Part shown: piece by piece, positions 5,459 to 5,527 of the stretch
How the letters are laid out: every line of letters begins with the position of its first letter
Position numbering within the stretch: the stretch's first letter is position 1
From: Burkholderiales bacterium
Lineage (GTDB): Bacteria; Pseudomonadota; Gammaproteobacteria; Burkholderiales; Casimicrobiaceae
Assembly: GCA_025354075.1 (NCBI GenBank)
Contig: JANXNO010000395.1
Coordinates: 1 to 5,527, forward strand
DNA: 5,527 nt
Direction of reading: 5' to 3'
The notes under the pieces: model-generated
Database searches by the model: none
What the model was told of the DNA's origin: nothing
The model's input: only the letters and a program-made list of their open reading frames with translations
Made by a program: the position numbers and the translations under genes

Positions 5459-5527
5459 AGACATTTACGCGCTTGCCTCTTAACGTCATTGCCTGCGCTC
5501 TGATGTGTTTCGCTGTCGCCGCTTACA
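5455..5527 (+). CDS. Start of a probable exported protein, truncated at the right edge
   Basis: From GTG at 5455 the frame runs open to the window end and reads V-K-T-F-T-R-L-P-L-N-V-I-A-C-A-L-M-C-F-A-V-A-A-Y. This has the form of a signal peptide: a Lys/Arg-containing start, then a hydrophobic core. A weak purine-rich site, AGAAGAG (5444-5450), lies four bases upstream. Other possible starts in the same frame are GTG 5452, TTG 5419 and ATG 5374, but none has a better binding site. Only ~24 residues are visible, so family and function cannot be given. If real, it is the third exported-protein gene in a row on this strand. Confidence 0.5.
   Translation, partial: MKTFTRLPLNVIACALMCFAVAAY

Noticed and set aside
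1..5527. tRNA, rRNA, insertion sequence or attachment site
   Set aside because: No cloverleaf, rRNA segment, transposase-like frame or flanking terminal inverted repeats were seen on either strand.

Overview
The window reads as a stretch of chromosome from a moderately GC-rich Gram-negative bacterium. A betaproteobacterium is my best guess, but this is inference. The supporting signs are Shine-Dalgarno-led genes, TTG start codons, Sec-type signal peptides, and a C-terminal 'D-V-x-G-x-G ... D-G-x-x-x-x-R-Y-x-x-G' domain of a kind I associate with exported proteobacterial proteins. All genes I can support lie on the + strand.

Layout. (1) Positions 1-768 hold the 3' part of a zinc-dependent acylase/deacylase of the succinylglutamate desuccinylase/aspartoacylase (M14-like) family, cut off at the left edge. 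(2) Positions 769-1075 are a non-coding gap with two hairpins next to T-runs, probably the transcription end of gene 1, and a perfect 12-bp palindrome. (3) Positions 1076-2845 encode a 589-aa exported leucine-rich-repeat (LRR) protein. It has a signal peptide, a Cys-containing N-terminal cap, about 15 plant-type repeats of 23 residues, and a dockerin/EF-hand-like calcium-binding tail. (4) Positions 2846-3002 are a short gap ending in a good ribosome binding site. (5) Positions 3003-5360 encode a 785-aa exported beta-rich protein. It has a signal peptide, a Pro/Ala linker, a probable fibronectin-III-like region, a concanavalin/LamG-like region and an Ig-like C-terminus; I do not recognise it as a named family. 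(6) Positions 5361-5527 hold a hairpin, a possible seven-codon leader ORF, and the first codons of what looks like a further signal-peptide-bearing protein that runs off the window.

Gene 1 looks like ordinary metabolism and is separated from the rest by likely terminators. The two large genes, and probably the truncated third, all encode exported proteins built from binding modules: LRR, EF-hand, lectin-like and Ig-like. They look like a small surface or secreted recognition/adhesion locus. No enzyme active site is visible in either large protein, and I cannot show that they act together. The strongest candidates for something undescribed are the LRR plus EF-hand architecture and the unassigned 785-aa protein beside it.
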